Shown here in pieces: positions 44,418-55,801 of a DNA stretch of 64,000 bases. Both the position numbers and the translations under genes were made by a program. The notes beneath the pieces were generated by a model, which was given only the letters and a program-made list of their open reading frames with translations, was not told where the DNA came from and did no database searches. Position 1 is the first letter of the stretch, and every line of letters begins with the position of its first letter. The DNA lies in assembly GCA_002633005.1 (NCBI GenBank), contig NMRA01000043.1, positions 702,566-766,565 of the forward strand, written 5' to 3'. This DNA is from Phoronis australis (taxonomy: Eukaryota > Phoronida > Phoronidae).

Positions 44418-45538
44418 GAGAAACAACATGACCACCAGTCCTCTAAATCTGACCAACTCACCACAAAACAGGATCAAATGGGACCGCTGCACCAGAAAAT
44501 GGGACCGACACACCTAAAAACATGACCACCCCACCAAAAAAAACAGGACCACCAGAGACTAAACATGACCGCATTGACAATCAGGTTAAGTTTTATGACC
44601 AGTCAATTGACAGTGTAGGCCTATACAGATCATACAGAGGGGCTATAGACATGCAAGGCTTAAGCTGATTAATCCACTGAAATCTTTTGTGCGCTACAGA
44701 AGACTTTACTTTTATTAACGACACTCTTCCTTGAGTTAATTCAATTATCGGCGCTCGGGAAAATTAGCGTTCTACCGTTATTCTGCTGCTAAAATTATGA
44801 TGCGTTCTTTGCGGTCAGCTTTCATTGGCCAGTTTCTTTTTCCCCGATTCTTCAATCAGCTGTTCTTCTCTTCTGCGAGGTTGCATACATGGCACAACGA
44901 ATTACTGGACCTGGTTTCATTTCATTACAAGTTTTTAGTATTTTAATACCAGCAAACTGAATTTCAGAACAAATTTTGCTGTTGCGAAGCTGTCACCATC
45001 TTCCAAAAGATGACGCAAAATTTTAGGAAATGCCACGTGCGCGTGTCACGAGTGCGACAGATTTTTCTTTGTAAAAAAAGGCAAAGAATTATGCAAGAAA
45101 ATAATGTTTATTAAATTGTTTTTCACTCAAACGGCTGCAACAGGTAGGGTGAGTGTCGGTTGATTCCCAGATTTTGCATGCACCTCCACCGGTCATTAGT
45201 TCTGCATGTTGATATAATTCTTACGAGGAGGTTACGAGCAGAACCACCCAGGCTGTGTAAAATTTCGGGGTCTCACGGGGCTTACACACAGGCTACCAAG
45301 CTGTATTTTGAGGATAGTCTTTATACAGCTAGCTGGCCCGTTACGTCATAACCCGCAGTATCATTGATAACTATTTGTTCAGTCTACGGCGGTGGGGCGG
45401 TCGTGTTTTTAGGAGCATTGGTCCCATTTTCTGGTGCGGCCGTCCCATGTGATCCCCGTAGATCCTGCTTTGTGGTGAGTCACTCTGATTCGGAGGACTA
45501 GCAGTCATATTTCGGGTCCGGCGGTCATGTTGTTTCTC
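44418..45538. mobile_element. Element with long terminal inverted arms upstream of SLC16
   Basis: The left arm 44418-44540 and right arm 45388-45538 are inverted homologues (GAGAAACAACATGACC, CCACAAA-CAGGATC, CACCAGAAAATGGGACC, CCTAAAAACA-GACC). The enclosed 0.85 kb includes family-A copy 3. No clear target duplication. Confidence 0.65.
44690..45360 (+). repeat. Family-A interspersed repeat, copy 3
   Basis: It aligns with copy 1 over GTTTCATTTCATTACAAGTT, ACGTGCGCGTGTCACGAG, CCCAGATTTTGCATGCACCT and the CAGCTAGCTGGCCCG end. It sits between the inverted arms described at 44418-45538. Confidence 0.75.
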
Positions 45539-45545
45539 ACCCGCC

Positions 45546-48500
45546 ACAAGGGTACACGGGGTCTGTGGCTGGCTGCAGGAAACAGCCCCAGGGACTCAAC
45601 ATCTTGCGTGCTAAATAAGCAAAGAATTATACAAGTATGCAGCTGAGTGAGAGAACCAGATGACAAAGGCAGGTTACATTTATTGGAAAGGGTGTGTAGC
45701 ACAAGACTGGAAGATAAAAACAGAATCAGAAATTAAAACACACACAGATTTTTGTCCTAAATCTCAAAATACGTCATCCGGCACATAACTTCCATTTTAA
45801 TACAGCTGTAATAAACAGTTACCATAACAAAGTACAAAAACCTATTTCAGTCAAATGACCAAAATAAAATATCATCAAAATTCCCAAGAAATGAAACAGG
45901 GGTTTCTTCATTCCAGGCTTGAATATGTAGGCAGACATTCCCTGGAGTGAGAATTCTTGAAACTCATTTTGAAATCATGAATAACAAGTAAGTAAATTAA
46001 TGCAGAGTCACTCAAATCTGAAATATTTTATTTCAATCGCTGTGAATCTGACATTGAACTGACCACACTCAACTAACAAGTGTGCAATATTTCAAAAGTA
46101 CTAAAAGCTCCAAAATTAATATTTTGAACAACAGAAAACGTTGAATATTTCAATACTTCTAGTTATATGATGAGATTTATATAGCTAGTGGTTATACAAA
46201 TTCTTATTTCTCTTGATGTCTCTAAAGTATTTCAATCAGTGCTTTTGTTGAAAACAGCACACAGGCAAATGGTTTCAGAGTACCATAGTCTCACACTATT
46301 ATAAGAAACATTCTGTAATTTTGGACAAAAACATCAATTGGACAATCTGGGTTCACGTCAATAAATTTGAAACAAAAGCTGCTTAGTCCTATGGAAGTGC
46401 ACTATTCAGAATTTTTTTTTGCTTCGTTTCTGAAATGATTCCGCATCCCAACTTTGAAACTGTTTTAAATTATGGAATGTTTACAATAAATTAATCCCAC
46501 TTAACCTTCAAACACCCCTCTCCTCAGGCCAGGGTTCAAAAGTCAATAAAGTCTATGCATGCACTGATATTATCCACATTACCTGGCATGTCATTTTATG
46601 ATTTATGAGTAGATAAGCTGAGACTGAGCAGCTGAGTGCAGTTACTTGGTACAGTACCTACTTATAAGGACAGACTGGCTGGTGGCAGAATACTGAGAAC
46701 AATGCTACCTTCAACAATCCTACACTTTTGGAATACATTTTAAAGCTTTATGATTTTATACTACCACATTGTGGGCCAAAAAGTTCATTCATAACTTTCT
46801 TTTAAATCCAGATCAATGTATGTAACAATGGTTTAGAATATGTAATTTGTGTTAATTGTAACTCCTTGCACAAATCACTTTCACCCTTAGAACAAAATAA
46901 AATCACATATGGGCAAATGTGGTTGTTGTTTTGAACCTTTTTCATATTATAAGTTTGAATGTTCAAAAAACACACGGAGCATCTTTGCGTTTTGTATAAC
47001 TTCATACTATTCTGAATAACTAGATGCCTATCACCTTTGTAGCCATTCATACTCATCTGAATAACTGGATGCCTATCACCTTTGTAGCCATTCATACTCA
47101 TCTGAATAACTGGATGTCGAGTATAAGTTCAAAAATACAAGAAGAAAAAGTAAAATGCAAGTAGAAATTGACCTCACTCGTATTACTCCTACTGCGCCAA
47201 GCGGACGTTCGGTGTTTTTCCTCTTGTCACCACAAATTATCAGCCCAAATCTGGAAATGCAAGAAGCAATCATGCCGTTATTCATATCAATTCCAGCGCA
47301 CATTTTCGCCTACATCAAGCACTGAAGATGTAGGGAAAGACAGCTTAGGTTGGCCAGTTAGGGGCTACAATACTTCCAATCGCTTTCTGCACAAATTTCG
47401 TCCTGCGTATTTTAAACGGGTGATAGAGCAAATCCGGTCACCAACCGAGTTTTCACTTTGTCAAAATTACATTCTATACTTAAAACTATGACTTAAAGCG
47501 CTTACTTTCTTCAGTGTTCCTTTCTACTTCTACACATATCTTCCATGAAGTATAGCTACGACAATTAAGGTAACTTTGCCGAAGAATTCCAACTTTTTGG
47601 TCATCGTTAACTTTTTCACCACGCGGGATAACCATAACACAAAGCATTTCAACTGTGTCTCATGAGTTAGACAAAGGCTAGCGCAAAACTGAGCGAAGCG
47701 CATGACGCTGGCCGACGTGATACTTGGAAAATAGCATGGAAAGGTATCAGGTGAAATTTGTAAGATTTGTATCCCCTAGGTTATTTATTAGTCAACATGC
47801 GTGATTTCACATAACTTCCTCAAAATGGCACCCATTAAGAAAAATTCGAGCAAACCACGAAAGATTTTCATCGATTTGTTCAAATTATCTTGACTGAATC
47901 GTCTCCAGACTTATGGTATGTGTTAATAACTCCATGTGCATACATGCACATGTTTCATTTGATTTTATTTCCTGTATTTTGAAATTCGTAACTTTTTATG
48001 GGGATGTACTATCACCCCTGTATGCCTGCAGCATCCAGGGTGATGTAATTGCCTAGATTGCACCATGCTGATAGCACTTGCTGAGATCTATAACCACATA
48101 CAAAATTACAAAAACATCCCTCCAGCCAGAACAGACATGGTATTGGTAAAACAACTCTCACATAGCATGTACAGTGCAAACAAACAAACGCAGACTTCTA
48201 TCTATCTGTCTCTCTTGGAGCATTTCACACTGAAGTCGAAGATTCTGAAGTGGCACATCTTACAAATTAAAAGTGTGATGGTGAGGTGTGTATGTATGCG
48301 TACAAGAGTAGTGTGAGTGCAGTGCAGTGCAATGTGCATGAAGTGCAATGATGACTCATATGAGAGGAGGGCTGTCTGGAAGTGATCCAGAGACACAGCA
48401 CCAATGACATGGGCAAGTATGTCAGTGTTCCAGGAGACTTCACGACAGAAACTGCAGGACCATATTTGGAGAATTTCATTTCGCCAAGTAAACAAATAAA

Positions 48501-49430
48501 AACAAACTTCTCGACAAAGCAATATACCCGTAAAACTTTCATTTTTCCAAGTAATGTGCCCTGTACTAAAACACAAGTGCTGGTTACCGGCGGCGGGTCT
48601 TCCGAATACTGCCACATCAGTAAAGTCAATCAGCTGATCAAGAACAATGATGCCATGGCAAACAAAGCCCGATGAGGTCACTACTTGCAAAAACTTAAGG
48701 CTCTCGATAAATAACATGAATTGCATCAAAATCACAAAATAAGCATGAATGCCTTAGACTATGTCATGTAATATCATACTACCTGTTTCAATCACTTGAT
48801 GACACCCAATTTGTGGGCCAATATCAATGACGAAAGTCCGTCATGAATGCGAACAGCATTACCCGATAAACAACGGCGCATGACCTCAGTCATATGACAA
48901 AGCCATGTGGCGCCGTCTGAAGGCCATATCCAATACTGAATCTGCTGTAACAAAACCAAAGTAAGAACCTACATTTTATTTAAGCACGAGTTTTTAACTG
49001 AGCCGTATGTAAAGATTAATTTATCTCGTTCCGAAGCGATCTCTTCTGGCTCAGCTTAGAGCAGGAAATCTCCCATTGCACTTGGAAACTGGTCGTTATG
49101 TAAAACAAACACTCCTGTAAGTGAAAGACTTGTGTTGTGATTCTATCAGTGGAGGAGAGCTACATTTTTGTTTGATTGTTCTTTATAACTCACGGAGGGT
49201 CTATTCTGTTTCATAATGTCTCACTTCAAATCCCGAACTTTGCAGATTTCAGTAGATTAGATACGTTAAAACTGTTTTTCAATATTTCCCAAGGCAATTT
49301 GCCAAATATAGTCAAGTCTGCTTTTGAACATAGAAACCGACGCATTTATGGTACCGGGTAGGCCTACATGTGAGTTGTGTGGTTAAAGTGACTAATAAGC
49401 CCAATTGGGCTGGGTACGTATCTTTCTTAC
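45546..49430. other. Intergenic stretch with no supported gene
   Basis: Open frames at 47168-47491 (plus) and 48202-48735 (minus) show no family resemblance; the first lacks any ATG. Only the 45-bp tandem repeat at 47.0 kb stands out. Confidence 0.45.
47010..47116. repeat. 45-bp tandem repeat, just over two units
   Basis: CTGGATGCCTATCACCTTTG then TAGCCATTCATACTCATCTG repeats twice with one or two changes. Confidence 0.75.
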
Positions 49431-50539
49431 GAATGCAGTGGCGGATCTACGGGGGGTTCAGGGGGTTTAAACCCCCCCACCCCCTCGGGCCAGGACACAA
49501 AAATTAGAAAAAAAAAACAAAAACTTCTCCAGCAAAACAAAAACGACACCGCCAACGTATGTAAACCCCAAGTAAACCAACTTGGGCCAGGACACAAAAA
49601 TTAGAAAAAATAACGTCTCCAGCAAAACAAAAACGACACCGCCAGCGTATGTAAACTCCAAATAAACCAACTTGGAAAAAAACGAGGGGGGGAGGTTCAC
49701 TCTAAAAATATTTTTTTTGCGTTGTAAATTGCTGTTATGAAAATCAACACGTTTCGAGTCTTCGTGGCTCGTCGGTAAAACCCCGAGATCAACTGTGCGC
49801 GCGCTCCCGACCACACTTCTGAAGTAGCCAAGCATCTTACATGGATCCACCTCTGAAAGAGCAGCTCTATGGCTGATTCCTTTAGGTAACTAGTTTCTTT
49901 ACTCTAAGATATGTTTTGATTTGATTAGGGGAAATACTGTGGTGCCGCAATCCTGATATTCAACCTTTTTACCTCATCTGTCATGCCATGTCATCCTATT
50001 ACACCCCACACGTTTGTAACTCGAATTTGACTGATGTATAGTAAAGTTGTCTTGCGCGATATCATACAGTGTACATGTACATGTAATACTTGAAAAAAAA
50101 ACTCGTTTTCCAAAGAATTGCTATTGTGGCCTGCGCCGTGGTCTGGTCACGAGTCTGTTTGAAGATGCACTCTAACAAGTTATGTCTATACAAGGAATGA
50201 CCAAGGGGGCACTCACATTAACAAAGTGACCGCATTCGCGAACAGTGTACAGTACCAGAACTTGCGGAGAGGCAACAAAGTCTTGCGGGAGTCGTGCGAT
50301 GTTCAACGGGCCTCCTAAGGAGCCTTAGTGCCGACCTCAACACCTATCGTCTTTCTACCTGCAATAAGCACCACTGCCGTTTTCTATGCTGGGAATTTCC
50401 GCAGAAAGGCCCACCCGAAGAAACGCCCATGCCCATGGGCATTTATTTGATGCAAATGGGTCCTGGGATACATCGTCAAGGTTTAAAGTAGTCCATGATG
50501 AACGGATCGAATTTAGTTGCGCATGCTGTAAGTCTTTTG

Positions 50540-51090
50540 AATGGACTTGGTTATCTCAGGGAGCTTAGTGCCAACTGAGCTGCGAAACGAGATGCTGACA
50601 ATGTAGAGGCGTACAAGCTCATTGACACAGCAGTTGACGAAGTGCAAGCGTTGGGAACAAACGTCGAAGATGTCTGGGTAGAATGGTTCCAAGAGCAGCA
50701 AACCATTGGATCCGATGTACAGATTCCTCGGCAGTCTAGACAACAGAAAGATGGGACCAACGTTCCCGGAGAAACACCCAGGTAATAAATTATAATTATA
50801 CACAGTTTGTAATAATGTCGGTTTTTTATGCTTGTGTACAATGAATAGAAATTATTTTTGGACATGCCAAATTTACCCAGTACAGCAGAGGGTCTACAAG
50901 AGCACAGAAACTGATTCTGGCTTGTATTTCCACTTGAGTCTATCTTCTTTATATCCAAAATCTTATTTCACGTAGTGCGTAGTTAAATCTGTATTCAATA
51001 CTTGTTTCTTCCAGTGAGTACTACAGAACGGTGCGAAAACCCTTCCTAGACAACCTCTCGCAGCACTTGACCATCAGATGTATGAACTAC
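50540..51090 (+). pseudogene. hAT transposase remnant (copy 1), two exons, disrupted
   Basis: The first exon, to 50781, reads ANGLGYLRELSAN, then an in-frame stop, then DADNVEAYKLIDTAVDEVQAL and IPRQSRQQKDGTNVPGETP. Its donor is GTAATA. The second exon from 51015 reads EYYRTVRKPFLDNLSQHL. The P-x-E-Y-Y-R...PFLD block is characteristic of hAT transposases of the ZMYM/THAP12-like group. Stops and frame breaks upstream show it is inactive; the BED/DUF4371 part and the C-terminal dimerisation region are not recognisable. Confidence 0.75.
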
Positions 51091-51770
51091 ACGTATGAGC
51101 ATCCACTGGGGATTAAAAAGTGTCTAGAGAGAGGTTTTCAATTCAATTTTTTTTTTGCAAAGTACGCTTTAGGTCTCGCGACGGACCAGGCCAGCTTGAT
51201 TTGTGTAGATATCGAGTTTCTGATCCCTCGGCGAACCAGACTTGTGATGTTTTTACCAAAGTGTGCTTTGTTAAACTATTTATCTCGACCAGTACTGTTT
51301 GGTCCCGCGACAGATCGACTATTTTTATAGGGATAACAACCACAGGTGTACTTTTGGTCTCGTGACGGACCAGGCAAGAGTTTTTGTGTACTCTCAGTGT
51401 ACATCTGGTCCCTCTGCGAACTGCTCCTGTATATCTTTTCACCACGGTGTAGGCTTACAGAGTGTTTTGGTTTCGTGAAACTGTTTTCAGATGATTTGTT
51501 TCCTGATACATTTGACGTTTTTCAATTGTTGTCAACGTGATTCAGCTTAATAAAATGATACTTAATTGTTTTTGCCGCTTTTAATAATAGACTATGAACT
51601 GAGAGCACTATCGTTCGCCAGTTTTTCTCGTAACGAAACAGAACACATGTTTTATTTCCGGACTAACAGTACAGGTCTTCGTTCTTAAACAGCTTGAGGC
51701 TGTTGCGATCATCTGATATTCAAGTTTTTACGCCTCGTCGGTGCTCCTTATGCTCTTGAATATTTGGTAG

Positions 51771-52028
51771 TTGTCTAAACCCCTGTATACACACCAAACT
51801 TTTTCGTATGCTAAAAAGGTGAGTGTAAGCAGATGTACCAACAAAAATTTTTGCTGGTGGTGTGACTCATACCCAGATGTGCATAAATGTGGTTTCACGA
51901 AACTTATGAGCCAAGTTCATGTGACGAAATCGAGAAGGGCTTTTAATTATCATAAGAAAAACTCCAGGGACATGTTAAGTGCCCAAAACGTACCAGGAAA
52001 TTTCACTGTTTGTCTCAGACAAAAATAA
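51771..52028 (+). CDS. Conserved frame inside hAT copy 1, function unknown
   Basis: An 85-codon frame starts MSKPLYTHQTFSYAKK and contains NKNFCWWCDSYPDVHK and TKLMSQVHVTKSRRAFNY. The same frame survives in copy 2 on its coding strand (57200-57443 minus) with mostly conservative differences. It could be part of the element's second protein or a C-terminal piece. I do not recognise the family. Confidence 0.4.
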   Translation: MSKPLYTHQTFSYAKKVSVSRCTNKNFCWWCDSYPDVHKCGFTKLMSQVHVTKSRRAFNYHKKNSRDMLSAQNVPGNFTVCLRQK

Positions 52029-52722
52029 AACGTTGTCTTACACGGGAGGAGGGTAAACCCCCCTCCCGACCTCCCCCGCTCGGCGCCACGCGCCTCGGAT
52101 TCGACCTTTGCGGGAATCCTAAACCCCCCTTACTGAAAACGTAGATCCGCCACTGGAATGTTATACCTATAACTGTTTGATTTAATTGTACTTGTCACTA
52201 TAATGAATAAATACTATTATACACTATAGACAGAGATCGTGTAACTTCGTACTATAGTTTACAAAACAGCCACATACCCAAATCACAATCAAGGTACATA
52301 TTCGGTAGCCACTTTGGGTGAAAAATGAAGGTTGTCGTATAACTGTAAAAGCTGGGTTATTTTGAAGTACCATCATTCTAGGTTTGTCATCTAAAATATT
52401 TTTGCACAAGAATCACAGATGATAAAATTTTATGGCCTAATGCATCACAGTTGTATAAAAGAGTACGTACACTACACCTTGTGGTCACAGCCCATTTCTA
52501 CCATGCAAAAATTCATAAGGTAGCTGTTAATTTAATAAGTTCTTGATCAAATTGAAGAAGTATCACATACTAAAGTAAGAAAAGTCATTACCGTGCTGAT
52601 CAAGCTGTTCTAGATGATGATACATTGCATATCTTCATGAGAACTTCTTCTCTTGCAACATGATTCTTACAAAAAGAAAATGACAAGTAACTACTTTTTT
52701 TCAAAAACTTGATTGGTGCTAT

Positions 52723-52983
52723 TTGCTTAGTTTTCAATACATTCACCTGTTGGTCAAAATAGTTAACGCAATGCTAGGACCTCGCACTGTTCCACTTGTA
52801 AACAGTAAAAATGGTACTGGTTGGGGGGTACGGACACTACGCACAGACAATCAACGTCGAATTTTAACTAAGTTACAAATGTATGGCATGGTCTCGAGTT
52901 TTGTGTTGCCTCTAATTGTTGGTTTGTTGCAAGTTGTCTTGAGAGTTAGAGAACCTGAGTCTGCAACATCAGTTGTCACATGA
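52723..52983 (+). CDS. Unrecognised 86-codon frame, possibly a terminal exon or relic
   Basis: The frame is preceded by an acceptor-like TTTGCTTAG and ends TGA. It reads MLGPRTVPLVNSKNGTGWGV, RTLRTDNQRRILTKLQMYGM and a hydrophobic segment VSSFVLPLIVGLLQVVL, so it could be a short membrane-anchored product or an exon of one. It contains a variant (GTACGGACACTAC, 52828-52840) of the motif that repeats downstream. I do not recognise the family; chance is possible. Confidence 0.3.
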   Translation: MLSFQYIHLLVKIVNAMLGPRTVPLVNSKNGTGWGVRTLRTDNQRRILTKLQMYGMVSSFVLPLIVGLLQVVLRVREPESATSVVT

Positions 52984-53159
52984 CGTGTCTTCTATGATGT
53001 TAAGTACCAGCCAAGTCCCGTGTGGCATTTTTTGCCCACAAATTTGATAATGTCCATTTTTTTGTTAGACTGGATTCATTTTGGAAATATCAGTATTGTA
53101 CATGAGAACAGCAGTTCTGGCAGTATGTAAAAATACTTATGGGCAATACTTTACAGCAC

Positions 53160-54050
53160 AGAGGTTGAAGGTACGTACACTACACAGGGGTACGTACATT
53201 ACATTTGAATGACTTGTCAGATTTATAAAAAATACTTAGAATCTACTGAGAGTTAGTTCATTTACCAAATCTATTTAAAGAGAACAAATAATAAGTACTG
53301 CATACATGTGCATATCTGTCTGTCATTATTTGAAAACAGGCACATGTTATATTGTAGGGGTACGTACACTACACAAATGTTAATATTTCACTCGAAACAA
53401 ATGTATTTGTAATTAACATCCTTTTAACCTGGCATTTTTAAAGGGGGAAACTGTCTGTGTTGCTTACTTACAGTGTAATATTTTTGTTTCATGGTATTTG
53501 TTCACATCGGGGTACGTACACTACGCAGGGGTACGTACACTACCTTTCAATGACATGTCAAGTTTGTAACTAAATACTAAGAACCTACTGAGAGTTAGTT
53601 GATTTACTATATCAATTCAAAGAGAAAAAATAAAAACACAGCATTCATGTGCATATCTGCCATACTTTGAAAATAGGCACAAATTAAAATATAGGGGTAC
53701 GTACACTACACAAATGCTAATATTTCACTCAAAACAAATGAATTTGCAATAAACACCCTTTTAACCTAACATTTTTAAGAAAGGAAACTGTCTATGACCA
53801 GTGTTGCTCACTTACCAAGTGATATTTTAATTTCATGGCATTTGTAAACATGGCGGTACGTACACTACAAAAGGGGGTACGTACACTACATCACCGTTTC
53901 TGCATCACATAATGTTGTATGGCCATTTATTTTTGTTGATGATAATAAGCACCATGTTATTATTTAAAAGGCAATAATTTCATTTACAATGACCATTTGT
54001 GTTACTGAATTCCACACGCGGGTACGTACACTACATTTTGTTAGTCTTTT
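53160..54050. repeat. About 342-bp higher-order repeat carrying GTACGTACACTAC motifs
   Basis: Three units each carry a doublet of GTACGTACACTAC (53171/53190, 53512/53531, 53856/53877) and one single site (53360, 53697, 54022). Intervening text such as CTACTGAGAGTTAGTT and CATGTGCATATCTG is shared by the first two units. An isolated site lies upstream at 52463. Confidence 0.88.
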
Positions 54051-54859
54051 TGGCCCATTTTAACATAGCAGAACCCAGTCAATATCCAAACTTTTGGTTT
54101 GTTTAGATATTGAATAATTTGCTGTGTTGCTTAGGCTAACAAATTCAGCATTTTTTATTACATAGTGTGATCTTTAGGTTTTAACCTTCTTTACAGTAGG
54201 TGAGGGTTAGAAACATAGAATTTCGCAACGAGTGCCTGTTTTATGATGAACCCTATCATTTCTCAATGATTGAGCCCAATTTCATCTAAGTGATTCTGGA
54301 AGTGACTCAAGCTATTCCCAGTCATATCTAAGCAATAGATTACTTGGTAAAATAAATTTCTTTTCCACTGTTGACAATTGAAAATTGTAATTTTTAAAAT
54401 GCCCACTCGTAACGCTAAAAATCCTTGAAATTCATAAACAAAAACATGGATAAATTTCTTAAACATTGTCCGATTTTGATGATTCTTTTTTAATTTGCAC
54501 AACTAAATAATTCTTTGCATATGAGATTCAGTTTGCATTTGGTAAGTGATCAAAAAAAATATATATGAGACCGTAACACAGTTAACTCTCGAATATGGAC
54601 CTTGATTGTGATTTAGCGAACACTCAGGCTTTGCATACCGAAGTCAGCCATTACAGGAATGCTAAAAACAAAAACAGCACAGCTGTTCAGCATGGTAGTG
54701 AGCTATTCAAAGTCGTATTCCTGGGTTATATACGGTCTGTGTTTTATTAAATACGTGATGTGACATGATGTTGTTGTTCGTTTATTATTCTAACTGAGGC
54801 TTAATTATTCCAAATGGATCTGCTCCCTCCAGCGTTGGTCATGTACTCTTATGATTTGT

Positions 54860-55801
54860 CAGTGGCGGACCTAGGATATCGCAAGGGGGCCCAACATTTT
54901 GTCCGGCTGTAAGCATTTGCGCCAACCACGATTGTAGATGCGCATAGCACCGAATGGGGGGAGGTCGGGAGGAGGGTTTGCCCTCCCGCCCAGGAAATTT
55001 TTCTGTTTTTTTCCTCTAAAAATCAAGCATTTTCCTTGATTCCTGAAGCATTATCCAAGAAAAATGGCAAAAAAAAAAAACGGAGAACGTGTCAAACAGG
55101 AAAAGTACAAGGAACCAGAGACTCGAACTCACAACCTGGCGAATACAGCGCGCGTGCTTTACCACTACTAAGAGACCTACTTGTTTATGGTCCACAGCGT
55201 TTGCGCGCGAAACCTACTTCTTTTTGTAATGCTTATTACACGTTTTACATTTTGTGCAATCGGTTCTTAACAAATTTTTGTTGTATTTAAAATAGTCTCC
55301 AAATGCCCGAAAGACCAAATCCGTTTTTCGTGTTGGCAATAATGACGAGATTGCTTCGGAAATCGTCTTAAGTTAAAGTATGACAAAGAGAAAATTATGA
55401 GTTTCTCAGTGATTCACTAAGGCGTCGATTAAAATTCACATCTTACCAGCAGCTTCTGTTTTTTCATCGTCACTCAGGTTCCATTTTCTTTAAAAAATGA
55501 AGTAAATTTTCTTCATTGCACAGTGGAGAAGACGACGGAAACGGAGTCTTAGTGCGCAGCGTCACTGACGGTCGCCTGGGATATCGCGGGAGAGCCTAAA
55601 CTTAGCCATAGTTCCGTTACGAATAAGCCGTGTTCCGAATTTGACACTTGAAATTAAAACTAAAACTGCACACATTTAAATGTTGTTCCATCCGTATAAT
55701 TTCAATTACCGGGGTTAAATAATAAACTCAATATTTCCCTACGCTCTTGCTGTTTTATTTTTTCCGGCAGCCAAGCCGCCCCCCCCCTAAATCCGCCTAT
55801 G
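54860..55801. mobile_element. Non-autonomous hAT-like element (0.94 kb)
   Basis: The left end CAGTGGCGGACCTAGG and the right end CCTAAATCCGCCTATG are imperfect inverted repeats related to the 2.7-kb elements. A perfect 5-bp duplication TTTGT flanks it (54855-54859 and 55802-55806). No transposase was seen; it includes a tRNA-like head on the minus strand. Confidence 0.75.
55110..55180 (-). mobile_element. tRNA-derived SINE head / tRNA-like relic
   Basis: The minus strand has an A-box-like TAGTGGTAAAGCACG (55167-55153) and a B-box-like GAGTTCGAGTCTC (55130-55118) at tRNA spacing. The acceptor stem does not pair convincingly, so it is not called as a functional tRNA. Confidence 0.5.

Larger units (their letters stand above)
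49436..52155 (+). mobile_element. hAT-type DNA transposon, copy 1 (2.72 kb, degenerate)
   Basis: The ends are inverted repeats: CAGTGGCGGATCTACG at the left and CGTAGATCCGCCACTG at the right. A 5-bp target duplication GAATG flanks it (49431-49435 and 52156-52160). Subterminal G/C homopolymer runs follow each end. The interior carries a broken hAT transposase with one recognisable intron on the plus strand, and a frame at 51771-52028 also present in copy 2. A second copy lies inverted at 57061-59812. Confidence 0.88.

Noticed and set aside
47168-47491. 107-codon plus-strand frame resembling a mitochondrial precursor
   Set aside because: There is no ATG in frame, no matching exon nearby and no family resemblance; it may deserve a protein search but cannot be supported.
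48202-48735. 177-codon minus-strand frame
   Set aside because: It is long for chance but has no recognisable domain, overlaps other open frames on both strands, and lacks a convincing splice context.
51143-51445. 100-codon minus-strand frame in hAT copy 1, with a counterpart at 57650-57931
   Set aside because: It runs opposite to the transposase strand and is shared only because the two copies are homologous; no family resemblance.
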